From: an uncultured Eubacteriales bacterium
GTDB taxonomy: Bacteria; Bacillota; Clostridia; Oscillospirales; CAG-272
Direction: 5' to 3'
Assembly: GCA_902491535.1 (NCBI GenBank)
Contig: CABUHS010000001.1
Span: forward strand, 1-64,000
Length of the DNA: 64,000 nucleotides
Shown here in pieces: positions 53,936-63,645 of the stretch; position 1 is the first letter of the stretch; each line of letters opens with the position of its first letter. Under the pieces are notes generated by a model that did not search any database, was not told the DNA's origin, and saw only the letters and a program-made list of their open reading frames with translations. A program made the position numbers and the translations under genes.

Positions 53936-53991
53936 AAAAATGCAAATCCGAACCATACGCCGTTTGGGGACTGGTTCGGATTTGCATTTTT
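53936..53991 (+). terminator. strong terminator hairpin after fucO
   Basis: Two perfectly complementary 20-base arms (53936-53955 and 53972-53991; left core GCAAATCCGAACCA) surround a 16-base loop and end in TTTTTGTTT. A second, imperfect C/G-rich hairpin (CCCACC...GGTGGG) lies just before it, near 53870-53915. Confidence 0.8.
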
Positions 53992-54324
53992 GTTTAGAAA
54001 TTATTTTCAATTCATTGCGGAGGTAGCTAAGTCCTTTAATTTTACTTTGACTTATTTACAAATGAGAAAAAGAAAGATTCTGAAATTAAAATGTGATTAC
54101 TTAAAAAACGCCTAACATAATGTTTTCTTACACTCTCATTGAAAAAAGCTATCAGAAATTACATTTAAATTCTTACAAAAACAACTGCTTGTAGGTTTAT
54201 CAAACAGTATACAACTGCCAGTTAAGATACAATCAAAACAAGTTATTTACAATGCTGACATTTTCCATTATAATAAAAACAGCTTCGAAGCGCGCTAAAT
54301 AAAATACTGAAAGGACTATTTGCA
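53992..54324. other. AT-rich gene-free gap
   Basis: No credible gene, RNA or clear promoter core was seen between the fucO terminator and the next regulator, apart from the ribosome site GAAAGGA at its end. Confidence 0.4.
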
Positions 54325-55164
54325 ATGAAAGATGTTAATATTTCAAGGAATATTTCAAACTTGCGTAAGAAAAAAGGTATAACACAAGAACAGTTAGCTA
54401 CAGCTCTGAATATCTCACCTCAAGCAGTTTCTAAATGGGAAACTAATACTTCACAGCCCGATACGCAAACATTACCGATTATTGCAGATTATTTTGGAGT
54501 AAGCATTGACTGGCTTTTTTACGGTCAGGACATTTCAGGTAATGAAATATACGAAAATGTCTTTAAAAAGATATCAGAACATCCGCAAATGAGCAAAGAA
54601 TCATATGAAGATGCACTTACTATTTTCGGTTACGCACATCATGGCATATCAAGAAATCTAAAAGGAAGAAGCGAAAAAATCTTTGATGAACCTGCCCATA
54701 TATCAAACGAAAACGGTTTGTCTCTGTTATCCGGAAAAGGTTTCGGAGCAATCATTACACGCTCTTTTTTTGAAAACATTAATAAAAAGACTGCTGAATT
54801 TGCAGAAACAGTTCTCCTCGCATTATCTGAAAAAAATAATTTTACAATTTGTATGGCAATCATCGCAATGAGTGATATAAGCTTTGAAGAATTAAAAGAA
54901 AAAACAAAACTCAGTGACGATTTTTTGCGTCAGGCGCTTGATAAATTAATTAAATCCGGCATTGTCTCTGAAAAAAAGTCCAAACACAAATCATTAGGAT
55001 ACACATATGAAATCACAGACATGTATCATACATGTTTATGCATTATCATTGCGACAATTGAAATGCAAAGATACTCATTAGACGGGATTTCATGCTATAT
55101 GGGATATGGCGACTACCCGATAGATATATCATCTTTTACCGTTAGTAATACGGGATCCGTTTAA
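54325..55164 (+). CDS. XRE-type regulator with extra C-terminal winged helix
   Basis: This 279-residue protein has an N-terminal Cro/CI helix-turn-helix (ITQEQLATALNISPQAVSKWE, residues 18-38). A middle segment of unknown role follows, then a second DNA-binding-like part (ISFEELKEKTKLSDDFLRQALDKLIKSGIVSEKK, about 192-225) of MarR/ArsR winged-helix shape. GAAAGGA precedes the ATG. It stands alone; its target is unknown. Confidence 0.75.
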   Translation: MKDVNISRNISNLRKKKGITQEQLATALNISPQAVSKWETNTSQPDTQTLPIIADYFGVSIDWLFYGQDISGNEIYENVFKKISEHPQMSKESYEDALTIFGYAHHGISRNLKGRSEKIFDEPAHISNENGLSLLSGKGFGAIITRSFFENINKKTAEFAETVLLALSEKNNFTICMAIIAMSDISFEELKEKTKLSDDFLRQALDKLIKSGIVSEKKSKHKSLGYTYEITDMYHTCLCIIIATIEMQRYSLDGISCYMGYGDYPIDISSFTVSNTGSV

Positions 55165-55476
55165 CGTAAAAATATTTCCCCGTTTTACAATATAGCAACT
55201 CTACTGTCATTACAATACGGCAAACGCTGTCCGTATGTAATCATGGAAAACGAATTCGTATAGCATATATCGCTCCGATGAAGCATTAGAAGTATCCATA
55301 CAATAGATTTTCTTCATAATATCCGCATATTAATTTCTATAATATTGCAGCAAGCGAAAAGACTGCAATAATAGAAAACAAAAACAACCAGTTTCCTTAA
55401 TCAATACAAAAAACATAGCCCTGCATTTCTTCGAAATGCAGGGCTAATTTTATTGTGTTATTATATTGCGTCAGGA
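55165..55476. other. intergenic gap with convergent terminator
   Basis: Apart from the hairpin at 55417-55445, I see no gene or promoter here. Confidence 0.4.
55417..55445 (-). terminator. bidirectional terminator
   Basis: AGCCCTGCATTTC and GAAATGCAGGGCT pair perfectly around TTC. On the minus strand ATGTTTTTTG follows; on the plus strand AATTTTATTG follows. It serves the isomerase/dehydrogenase operon and can also stop the XRE gene. Confidence 0.8.
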
Positions 55477-56442
55477 TTATGCCCAACTCATCGTTGTCGG
55501 CTTCGGTTCATTGATAACCGACGGACGGAGGAAATCAATTGCCTTTTTAAGTCCTTCGTCGATACTCATGAGGCTATCCTCATGCTCAATCGAAAGAACT
55601 CTGTCATATCCGACAAGACGGAGGTTCGAGATAAGATCTCTCCAGTATTGCTCTCCGTTTCCGTATCCGACGGAACGGAATACCCAGCTACGGTGTATTT
55701 CATCACTGTAGTGCTTTGTATCAAGCACTCCGTCTGTAGCGATATTATACTGATCAAGCTTAGTATCCTTAGCATGAACATGATATATCGCGTCACCGAG
55801 CTTACGGATAGCGGCAACAGGATCAATTCCCTGCCATATAAGATGCGACGGATCAAAGTTAGCACCGAGTACATCTCCTACAGCTTCGCGGATACGAAGC
55901 ATAGTCGCCGGATTGTATACACAGAATCCGGGATGCATCTCAAAAGCAATGCGGACATTGTGCGCTTTTGCAAAAGCGCCTGCCTCACGCCAATAAGGTA
56001 TGAGTACTTCATTCCACTGATAATCAAGCACTGCAAGATAATCATCAGGCCACGCACATGTTACCCAGTTCGGATACTTTGCACCTGGATGATCTCCTGG
56101 ACATCCGGAAAATGTAATAACCGTGTCAACGCCCATCTTCTCAGCAAGAAGAACGGCGTTTCTGAAATCGCGGTCATAAGCGGCTGCGATCTCTTTATCA
56201 GGATGAACAGCGTTTCCGTGAGCGGCAAGAGCGCATACAGTCATACCGTATTTTTCAAGCAGACCGATAAATTTATTATATTCAGCCTCATCATTCAGAA
56301 GAACTGCGGGATCGCAATGAGCTTTACCCGGATATCCTCCCGCACCGATCTCAAGTGTATCGATGCCGAGAGCCGAAAGCTTCTTCAATGACTCTTCAAA
56401 AGGAAGAGCCGCATAAAGATTTTCAAGAACACTTAATTTCAT
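55477..56442 (-). CDS. sugar phosphate isomerase/epimerase-like TIM barrel protein
   Basis: This 321-residue protein is of the xylose isomerase-like (AP endonuclease 2) family. Metal- and substrate-site pieces are visible: IAFEMHPGF, GANFDPSHLIWQG and YHVHAKDTKLD. Family members isomerise or epimerise sugars, inosose or related compounds; the substrate cannot be read. AAAGGAA precedes the ATG. It follows a Gfo/Idh/MocA dehydrogenase by 32 bases, a common pairing in polyol and sugar oxidation. Confidence 0.88.
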   Translation of the reverse strand: MKLSVLENLYAALPFEESLKKLSALGIDTLEIGAGGYPGKAHCDPAVLLNDEAEYNKFIGLLEKYGMTVCALAAHGNAVHPDKEIAAAYDRDFRNAVLLAEKMGVDTVITFSGCPGDHPGAKYPNWVTCAWPDDYLAVLDYQWNEVLIPYWREAGAFAKAHNVRIAFEMHPGFCVYNPATMLRIREAVGDVLGANFDPSHLIWQGIDPVAAIRKLGDAIYHVHAKDTKLDQYNIATDGVLDTKHYSDEIHRSWVFRSVGYGNGEQYWRDLISNLRLVGYDRVLSIEHEDSLMSIDEGLKKAIDFLRPSVINEPKPTTMSWA

Positions 56443-56474
56443 ATCGGTAATTCCTTTTCTGTATCGAAATTCAA

Positions 56475-57569
56475 TCAGTTATCGAAGTAAAAAGGCTTGC
56501 CTGTCTTTGCAGACTCGTAAATTCCCTCAAGGATACGTGTTACGCAATATGCCTGTTCGGGAAGAACGAAAGGATCCTTATCCTCAAGAATCGATTCGAT
56601 CCAGAGACGTGCTTCTCTTTCGTGAGCAGCTTCATTTCCCGAACCTTCGTAGAATGCAGCACCGCCGCAGTTAAGGTTAGGCTCAAGGACATACTGACGT
56701 CCGTGACGGATACCGTTAATGTGTACATTTCCATACATATCTCCGCCGCCGCGCGTACCGCATACAGATGTGACTGCCTCACGCTCCTCAAGAGTATTGA
56801 GCGCCCATGCGGACTCGAGCATGATCGTAGCGCCGTTCTCCATTACAACAAAACCGAAAGCAGAGTCCTCAACCGTGAAGGTGTCAGGATCCCATGAACC
56901 CCAGCCGTTACCCTGCTCGCCGGGTTTAAGAGAATTGAGCTTGTGGTATGTTGTACCGCAGCAGTATTTGGGTTTATAGTTGTCCATGATCCAAAGTGTA
57001 AGATCAAGAGTATGTGTTCCGATATCGATCAGAGGACCGCCGCCCTGCTCATACTCGTTAATAAATACGCCCCATGTCGGAACGCCGCGGCGACGGACAG
57101 CCGTTGCTTTACCGTAGTAGATATCTCCGAAAGTTCCTGCCTCTGCCTCCTGCTTAAGATAGAGAGCATGCGGGCACTGACGGTTCTGATAACCGATAGT
57201 AAGCTTCTTACCTGTGCGCTTTGCTGCGTCAAGCATCTTCTTTGCCTCAGCAGAATTGATAGCCATCGGCTTCTCGCACATTACGTGCTTGCCTGCCTCA
57301 AGAGCATCAACGGAGATCGTGCTGTGCATTCTGTTAGGAGTGCATACATGAACAACGTCGATTGACTTATCCTCGAGAAGATCCTTGTAGTTCTCATAAA
57401 CTTTTGCATCCGGTGTGCCGTAGGTCTCTTTTGCCTTTTCTGCTCTGTCAACGACTATATCGCAGAAAGCAACCATTTCAACTGTATCAAGTTTCTTTAG
57501 TGCAGGCATGTGCTTGCCGTTCGCGATACCACCGCATCCGATGATAGCAACTTTTAATTTCTGTGCCAT
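56475..57569 (-). CDS. Gfo/Idh/MocA-family oxidoreductase
   Basis: This 364-residue NAD(P)-dependent dehydrogenase has a Rossmann start (VAIIGCGGIANGKHMPAL, about 6-23) and the family motif HVMCEKPMAIN (about 94-104). A C-terminal substrate domain contains GGGPLIDIGTHTLDL with the catalytic Asp/His. It acts on a sugar or polyol. AGAGGT precedes the ATG. It is the first gene of the operon with the isomerase-like gene. Confidence 0.9.
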   Translation of the reverse strand: MAQKLKVAIIGCGGIANGKHMPALKKLDTVEMVAFCDIVVDRAEKAKETYGTPDAKVYENYKDLLEDKSIDVVHVCTPNRMHSTISVDALEAGKHVMCEKPMAINSAEAKKMLDAAKRTGKKLTIGYQNRQCPHALYLKQEAEAGTFGDIYYGKATAVRRRGVPTWGVFINEYEQGGGPLIDIGTHTLDLTLWIMDNYKPKYCCGTTYHKLNSLKPGEQGNGWGSWDPDTFTVEDSAFGFVVMENGATIMLESAWALNTLEEREAVTSVCGTRGGGDMYGNVHINGIRHGRQYVLEPNLNCGGAAFYEGSGNEAAHEREARLWIESILEDKDPFVLPEQAYCVTRILEGIYESAKTGKPFYFDN

Positions 57570-57637
57570 TTTAATTTACCTCTTTTCTTATCCGGCAAAA
57601 AGCCGCTGCTCCGCCGGAATATTTAACCAAATCAGGT

Positions 57638-57685
57638 TGAGTTACAACTCATGTTTATTATAGTCATATTTCTCATTATTGTCAA
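57638..57685 (-). promoter_or_regulatory. promoter and palindromic operator of the dehydrogenase operon
   Basis: On the minus strand TTGACA (57680-57685) and TATAAT (57657-57662) are 17 bases apart. The 14-base palindrome TGAGTTACAACTCA at 57638-57651 covers the expected transcription start, a typical repressor site. The repressor is unknown. Confidence 0.75.
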
Positions 57686-57831
57686 GGCTTACACAAAATA
57701 AGTATATTATTTTTTTCGTTATTATTCCCTTTCCGTCTAAAAATATATTATGTAATATTTTATACCTCTATATCATATTCATTTTAAAGAATAAGTCTTG
57801 TACAAATCAAACATTTGAGTCAGATATATCC

Positions 57832-57837
57832 TATAAT
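57832..57837 (+). promoter_or_regulatory. -10 box before the P-type ATPase operon
   Basis: A perfect TATAAT lies 41 bases before the start codon. The -35 region is weak (AACATT), so an activator may be needed. No clear Fur or DtxR box was recognised. Confidence 0.45.
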
Positions 57838-57878
57838 ACTAATGCGGTATAGATAACAGATAAAGGATGGGATTAACA

Positions 57879-60668
57879 ATGAAACACTATTTGGAAAGTG
57901 CAGAAAGCGTTCTGCGGGAACAAAACAGTTCTCCCGACGGTCTTGATCCGGCCGAAGCGCAGCGCAGACTCAATATATTCGGATACGGACGTCTGCACGG
58001 AAACGAAAAGGAAACCTTGCTGTCGCGCTTTATCGGTCAGCTTACAGACCCGATGGTACTGGTCCTTATCGGTGCCGCAGTTATTTCAGCAGTTACGGCA
58101 GCACTTTCAGGGGAGTCATTTGCAGATGTTTTTATAATTCTCGCCGTCGTTATTTTAAACGCGATCCTGGGAGTTGTCCAGGAAAGCAAAGCCGAAGCGG
58201 CTATCGAAGCACTTAAAGATATGACCGCTGCCGAAACAAACGTAGTACGGAGCGGAAAAGTTATCCGTATCGCGGCAGATGAAGTCGTTCCCGGAGATAT
58301 CATTATCCTGGAGGCCGGAGATGCCGTTCCTGCCGACGGACGGCTTATCGAATGCAATTCTCTCCGTGTTGACGAATCCGCACTTACAGGAGAATCTGTT
58401 CCTGCCGAAAAAACAGCCTCGATTATAGGCGGAGGAGCATCGCACAGAAAGTCCCGACGGGGAGGGATCAGCGGACTTACTGCCGCGGCAACGGGCGCTC
58501 AGGATGATGATATCCCTCTCGGTGACCGCAAAAACATGGTATATATGGGAAGCTGCGCCGTATACGGGCGCGGCATTGCAGTAGTAACCGAAACCGGAAT
58601 GAATACAGAAATGGGACGTATCGCCGATGCGATCTCCGGTGCCGGAAAAACACTCACCCCGCTTCAGATAAAACTCAATTCCCTGTCTAAACTGCTCACA
58701 AAGCTTGTTCTCGGAATATGTGTATTCATGTTTCTCTTCTCGGTAGCAAACGGATATATGTCCGGAACCGGTCTTGACGGCGGCGCTGTACTTGATATAT
58801 TTATGCTTTCGGTCAGCCTTGCAGTAGCGGCAATACCGGAAGGTCTTGCTGCAGTCGTAACAGTTGTTCTCTCAATAGGCGTAACAAGAATGTCAAAGCA
58901 TAACGCAGTTGTACGAAAGCTTACCGCAGTCGAAACCCTCGGATGCACACAGGTAATATGCTCAGATAAAACAGGAACATTAACAAAAAACCGTATGACG
59001 GTCGCACGTGCATCCGGAGACGATCAGAAAAGACTCGCAGCAGCGCTCGCTCTATGCACTGACGCCGTACTTCAAGGAACCGGAGACGAACGTACAGCGT
59101 CAGGAGATCCGACTCAATGTGCGGTAGTAAACTATGCGCTGTCGATCGGACTTGACAAAAATGAACTTCAGGCTCAGTATCCGCGCATTTCGGAGATACC
59201 GTTCGACTCCGAACGCAAGCTTATGACTACCGTTCACCGTGTTGCGCACGGATATATACAGTATACTACAGGCGCACCGGACATTCTCATAGGAAAGTGT
59301 ACATCATGCGTATCAGGCGGACGTATCGTCCCGATGACACCGTATATGCGTCAAAAGGCGCTTGATGAAAACCGTAAACTTGCAGGTGATGCGCTCCGCG
59401 TACTGGCCGCAGGACTCCGGGAGCATAAGGCCGGACGGAATGCTGCAATCCATATTTCCGAAAAAGACGAAAACGAGCTTGTCTTTCTTGGACTTGTAGG
59501 AATGGAAGATCCCATACGCGATGAGGTTCCTCATGCACTGGAATTATGCCGGGAAGCCGGAATAACCACCGTTATAATAACAGGCGATCATCTCGATACC
59601 GCCGCCGCAATAGCCGAGAGAATAGGCGTAATTTCTGATAAATCGCAGGCAGTAACAGGATCACAGATAGACGGAATGACAGACAGTGAGCTGACAGATG
59701 CGATTCAAAAATACCGTGTATACGCCCGCGTAAAGCCTGAGCATAAAACACGGATAGTCAATGCGTGGCGCAGCGCCGGATATGTTACTGCAATGACAGG
59801 AGACGGAGTCAATGACGCACCGTCTCTGAAAAGCGCCGATATCGGCATAGGCATGGGAGTGACAGGGACCGACGTCGTAAAAAATGTTGCAGATATGATC
59901 CTCGCCGACGACAATTTCGCAACGATCGTAGATGCAGTATCAGAAGGCAGAAGAATATACGACAATATCTGCAAAGCAGTTCAGTTCCTGCTTTCCTCCA
60001 ATCTAAGCGAGGTCATTTCGATCTTTGCCGCCACCGTAATGGGCTTCACAATTCTTAGCCCAGTTCAGATACTTTGGATAAATCTGATAACAGACTCACT
60101 TCCGGCTCTTGCACTCGGACTTGAAAAAGCAGAGCCTGATCTTATGCAACGCAGTCCGAGAGATCCGCATAAAGGAATATTCGGCAACGGAACCGGAATT
60201 GAAATCGTCCTTCAGGGAGCGCTCGTCTCTGCACTTACAGTAGGCGCATATTTTGTAGGAGGCTATATGGAATTCGGGAAGTTTGCACTTACGGAAAGCG
60301 CAGACGGAATGACCATGGCATTTCTTACGATGGCGATGGCAGAGATATTTCATTCCTGCAACATGCGGTCTCGCCACGGCTCAATATTCAGACTTAAAAG
60401 CAAAAATCCGGTACTTACCTGTGCCGTAGCAGCATCACTGGCGCTGACTGCATGCGTAATATTTATAAGACCGCTCAGCACGCTGTTCGCATTTGAACCC
60501 ATTTCCATAAAGCAGTATTTAATTGCGCTGGCACTCGCAGCGACAGTTATCCCCGTTGTAGAGATCGGAAAATTTATCAGGCGTATATTATTAAAAAAGC
60601 AAAAAAATCCGGAAAGCTGCTCCCCAAAAATATATAGACCGCAAAGCAGAAAAAGGCTCGCCGAATGA
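57879..60668 (+). CDS. Ca2+-type (P2) P-type ATPase
   Basis: This pump has about 929 residues from the ATG at 57879 behind AAAGGATGG. The motifs are complete: TGES (170-173), PEGL in helix 4 (320-323) and the phosphorylated Asp363 in CSDKTGTLT. TGDGVNDAPSLK follows, and NLITDSLPALALG in helix 6. Helices 4 and 6 have the ion-site pattern of SERCA-like pumps. An unusual Gly/Arg/Ala-rich insert lies at about 181-212. The stop overlaps the feoA start (ATGA), linking it to iron uptake; export of Fe2+ or Mn2+ rather than Ca2+ is therefore possible but unproven. Confidence 0.88.
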   Translation: MKHYLESAESVLREQNSSPDGLDPAEAQRRLNIFGYGRLHGNEKETLLSRFIGQLTDPMVLVLIGAAVISAVTAALSGESFADVFIILAVVILNAILGVVQESKAEAAIEALKDMTAAETNVVRSGKVIRIAADEVVPGDIIILEAGDAVPADGRLIECNSLRVDESALTGESVPAEKTASIIGGGASHRKSRRGGISGLTAAATGAQDDDIPLGDRKNMVYMGSCAVYGRGIAVVTETGMNTEMGRIADAISGAGKTLTPLQIKLNSLSKLLTKLVLGICVFMFLFSVANGYMSGTGLDGGAVLDIFMLSVSLAVAAIPEGLAAVVTVVLSIGVTRMSKHNAVVRKLTAVETLGCTQVICSDKTGTLTKNRMTVARASGDDQKRLAAALALCTDAVLQGTGDERTASGDPTQCAVVNYALSIGLDKNELQAQYPRISEIPFDSERKLMTTVHRVAHGYIQYTTGAPDILIGKCTSCVSGGRIVPMTPYMRQKALDENRKLAGDALRVLAAGLREHKAGRNAAIHISEKDENELVFLGLVGMEDPIRDEVPHALELCREAGITTVIITGDHLDTAAAIAERIGVISDKSQAVTGSQIDGMTDSELTDAIQKYRVYARVKPEHKTRIVNAWRSAGYVTAMTGDGVNDAPSLKSADIGIGMGVTGTDVVKNVADMILADDNFATIVDAVSEGRRIYDNICKAVQFLLSSNLSEVISIFAATVMGFTILSPVQILWINLITDSLPALALGLEKAEPDLMQRSPRDPHKGIFGNGTGIEIVLQGALVSALTVGAYFVGGYMEFGKFALTESADGMTMAFLTMAMAEIFHSCNMRSRHGSIFRLKSKNPVLTCAVAASLALTACVIFIRPLSTLFAFEPISIKQYLIALALAATVIPVVEIGKFIRRILLKKQKNPESCSPKIYRPQSRKRLAE

Positions 60669-60922
60669 TATCGCCGGACATTCAAATAAAGCAGCTTTCC
60701 AAACTCCCGCCCGGCAACTATATAATACATGATATAATTATAAACGAAAATTGTGAAACGTCGGAACGTGATTTTATTTCACGGGCAAAGCTTTTCGGAA
60801 TTTCACAGGGAAACACGGTTACAGTTATAAAAAAGAACAGAAGCGCTGTAATCATACAAAATTCATTCGGCCGATTCGCAATAGGAAACGGACTTGCGAA
60901 GCTGATTCTTGCAGAAAGCTGA
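60665..60922 (+). CDS. feoA: FeoA-like protein
   Basis: This 85-residue SH3-like FeoA domain protein (LSKLPPGNYIIHDI, ISRAKLFGISQGNTVTVIKK, FGRFAIGNGLAKLILAES) is shaped like the small cytoplasmic partner of FeoB. It is coupled to the ATPase gene by ATGA and precedes feoB by 27 bases. Confidence 0.85.
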   Translation: MISPDIQIKQLSKLPPGNYIIHDIIINENCETSERDFISRAKLFGISQGNTVTVIKKNRSAVIIQNSFGRFAIGNGLAKLILAES

Positions 60923-60949
60923 TGAATCAAACAGGAGGAAAGGGTATAA

Positions 60950-62806
60950 GTGGCAAACTGCAGATGTTGTCGCGGATGTGGAGTAAACAGTAAAACAAAA
61001 AGCAATACAGATATTTTTCCTGCGGAAAATACACTGCGTATCGCACTTGTAGGTAATCCGAACTGTGGTAAAACAACACTGTTCAATTCTCTTACAGGAA
61101 TGAAACAACACACAGCAAATTATCCCGGTGTAACTGTTGATATGCATACCGGAGAGATCGTATATAAAAATAAGAAACTGATTTTTATCGACCTCCCCGG
61201 AACATACAGCATCGAAAATTGCATAGCTGAAGAAACAGTTACACGCGACACGGTGCTGTCTGATGACGATACGGTACGTCCCGATGCTGTTATTGCTGTG
61301 GTCGACTCTACGGCAATGAGACGAAGCATGGGACTGGTTTTTGAACTGCGCGCCCGCGGTATCCCCTGCGTTGTCGCTTTGACAATGACAGATATTGCAG
61401 AAAAACGCGGCGTGTCAATAAAGTACGACCGATTGCGGGATTTTACGGGAACCGAAACAATAGCAGTACATTCATTATCAGGCAAAGGCATACCTGAACT
61501 GCTGAATGCAGTCGTTTCTGTATCTGGGCAGAAAATGACAAAGCGTCACATTCCGAAAAACATACCTGACACCTCCTATTTTTCAGAATTTTCAGGTAAA
61601 AATGCAAAATGCAGCTACACCGATAAGGCAGATATGATACTCACCGGACATTTTTCCTTCCTGATATTCGTCTCGGTTATGCTGACCGCAGGAGCAATCA
61701 CTTTTATTATCGGCGGAGCAGCTGCACGCCTTTCCGAAAAGCTTCTCGGAACCGTTTCTCTTTCATTATGTACACTGGTGCAAAGCATAGAATGGCTTCC
61801 AGAGTGGGTAACCTCTCTTATCGGCGACGGTATAATACCTGGCATACTCGGTGTTATATCATTTCTTCCTCAAATCGCTGTTTTATTTTTCTTCATCGGA
61901 CTTCTCGAAGACTGCGGATACATGGCGAGGATCGCATTTATAACCGACGGATTTTTTTGGCGGGCAGGACTTTCCGGAAAAGCGGCTATTCCGATGCTGC
62001 TCGGTTTTGGATGTACGGTCACGGCAGTCCTGAGTACACGTACCCTGAAAAGCAGACGCGACCGTTTGCGTGTCATGGCGGCGGTTCCGTTTATAAGCTG
62101 CGGTGCAAGACTTCCCGTATATCTTCTTATCGGAGGTATATTTTTTCCTCGTAGAGTCTCACTCGCTGTTATACTTATATACATCTTCGGTATAATTGCG
62201 GCGGCTATATCAGCAAGGCTCAGCCGCGGCAGCAGATCGCCTGACGGCTCATTACTTTTTACCGAACTCCCCGACTACCGTATCCCCTCCATGAAAAACG
62301 CCGTACTGTATTCATCCGAAAAAGTCGGAGAATTTATACATAAAGCATCAACTGTAATATTCGCCGCCTCAGTCATTATGTGGATCGCCGTAAATTTTGG
62401 GTCTGACGGATACATGGCGCAGACCGAAAGCATGAGTTTTGCGGAGATCATCGGGAAATATACATCGGTTCTGCTCACCCCCGCAGGTCTCGGAAAAACC
62501 GGAATAGCGCTTGCCCTGATATGCGGAATAATGTCTAAGGAATCTATAATATCCTCTTTATATATTGCATACGGCTGCTCTGGCGCATCGGAACTCTCAG
62601 CGGCACTTTCCGCCGACGGTATAACATCGGCGTCGGCAGCTGCACTTATGGTATTCGTTCTTTTATATACACCGTGCGCTGCGGCTTTATCGGCAATCCG
62701 AAAAGAATCAGGTTCTGTACTGTTCAGTCTTTTCATTGCCTCAGCTCAATTAATAACCGCATTTCTCATATCGGTAATAGTATACCGGGTTGCCTCTTTT
62801 ATCTGA
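60950..62806 (+). CDS. feoB: FeoB-like ferrous iron transporter
   Basis: This 618-residue protein starts at a GTG behind AGGAGGAAAGGG. A Cys-rich leader (CRCCRGCG, 4-11) is followed by a G domain with G1 GNPNCGKT (36-43) and G3 DLPG (81-84). The G4 position reads TMTD (145-148) where FeoB normally has NxxD. The membrane part has the two Gate repeats; Gate 1 reads GFGCTVTAVLSTRTL, with Thr where Pro is usual, and the second has PCAAALSA. It should import Fe2+, but with a changed nucleotide site. Confidence 0.85.
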   Translation: MANCRCCRGCGVNSKTKSNTDIFPAENTLRIALVGNPNCGKTTLFNSLTGMKQHTANYPGVTVDMHTGEIVYKNKKLIFIDLPGTYSIENCIAEETVTRDTVLSDDDTVRPDAVIAVVDSTAMRRSMGLVFELRARGIPCVVALTMTDIAEKRGVSIKYDRLRDFTGTETIAVHSLSGKGIPELLNAVVSVSGQKMTKRHIPKNIPDTSYFSEFSGKNAKCSYTDKADMILTGHFSFLIFVSVMLTAGAITFIIGGAAARLSEKLLGTVSLSLCTLVQSIEWLPEWVTSLIGDGIIPGILGVISFLPQIAVLFFFIGLLEDCGYMARIAFITDGFFWRAGLSGKAAIPMLLGFGCTVTAVLSTRTLKSRRDRLRVMAAVPFISCGARLPVYLLIGGIFFPRRVSLAVILIYIFGIIAAAISARLSRGSRSPDGSLLFTELPDYRIPSMKNAVLYSSEKVGEFIHKASTVIFAASVIMWIAVNFGSDGYMAQTESMSFAEIIGKYTSVLLTPAGLGKTGIALALICGIMSKESIISSLYIAYGCSGASELSAALSADGITSASAAALMVFVLLYTPCAAALSAIRKESGSVLFSLFIASAQLITAFLISVIVYRVASFI

Positions 62807-62857
62807 ATAATTTCCGATGCCGTACCGTCCGCTTGATACACGGTATCGGAAATTATT
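62806..62857 (+). terminator. terminator of the ATPase-feoAB operon
   Basis: AATAATTTCCGATGCCGT and ACGGTATCGGAAATTATT form an 18-base stem with one G-T pair, followed by ATTTTAAAAA. It overlaps the feoB stop codon. Confidence 0.8.
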
Positions 62858-62946
62858 ATTTTAAAAATCCAATCATTTCAAACGAAGATTTCAGCTTTTT
62901 TCGATGAAAAATATTTTAATCTGTTATTTTTACTCAAAAATACTAC

Positions 62947-62975
62947 TTGACAAGCAGCTCTATTTGTATTACAAT
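62947..62975 (+). promoter_or_regulatory. near-consensus promoter in the gap before rny
   Basis: A perfect TTGACA (62947-62952) lies 17 bases before TACAAT (62970-62975). Nothing coding follows for about 670 bases, so it drives either a long leader of rny or a separate small RNA. Confidence 0.65.
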
Positions 62976-63645
62976 ATTAAATGATATGATGTTTGTAATA
63001 CATATTTACAGCTTTACGTTAAAAACGTTGCTGTAACAGATGTAATTCACAGTTGATTTTTATATAGATTTTATATCAGCGGACACGCTCTCTATAAGAC
63101 AGCGTTCTCCGAACAGCATAACATGCATATATGTATACTGAATTTTTTAATATACAGCTTCGGGTCCGATGCCTTTACTATTTATAACAGATTATAACAG
63201 AACGGCTCACAATGCCACGGATAAAATCCAGGCAGCCCGGGCTTCCCGGAAACATATGATTTTTATTCTCTGCCCATACGCCGGCACCGTATAACTTGTA
63301 AGTTCCGGAGACCTTATCTTTTATATTTAAGTTATATACAGAAAGGTTAATACTATAAAAATGTGTACGTTATCGGACATATTTGCTTGATCGGAAATTA
63401 TAATCATCTATATTTTTACCGTTTTTTGTGCGGCGCGTAAAAGAATCACGTCATATCATGACGCATATCTTTTTAGTGCGGCGTTTTTTGTTTTTTTATA
63501 GATCCTTCCGCTGTAAGTTTTGCGGCAGGCTGTTGTCTATGGAAGCTGACAGATCCGCATATGCCATTATTGCGGGTCAATACATTTTTTATGGCGATTT
63601 GTGAGTTAAAATCAACTGATGTTTTAAAATTTAAGGAGGTGCTTT
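62976..63645 (+). other. long non-coding stretch, possible leader or small RNA
   Basis: About 670 bases without a gene follow the promoter. Several short complementary stretches occur, for example CGTCAT/ATGACG near 63450-63462 inside AAAAGA/TCTTTTT. GTGCGGCG and a run of T (63484-63497) come next and look like a terminator. A direct repeat GTGCGGCG brackets that hairpin. I do not recognise a known RNA family or riboswitch. Confidence 0.35.

Noticed and set aside
55453..56391. 312-codon plus-strand frame
   Set aside because: Antisense shadow of the isomerase-like gene; no start signal and no family resemblance.
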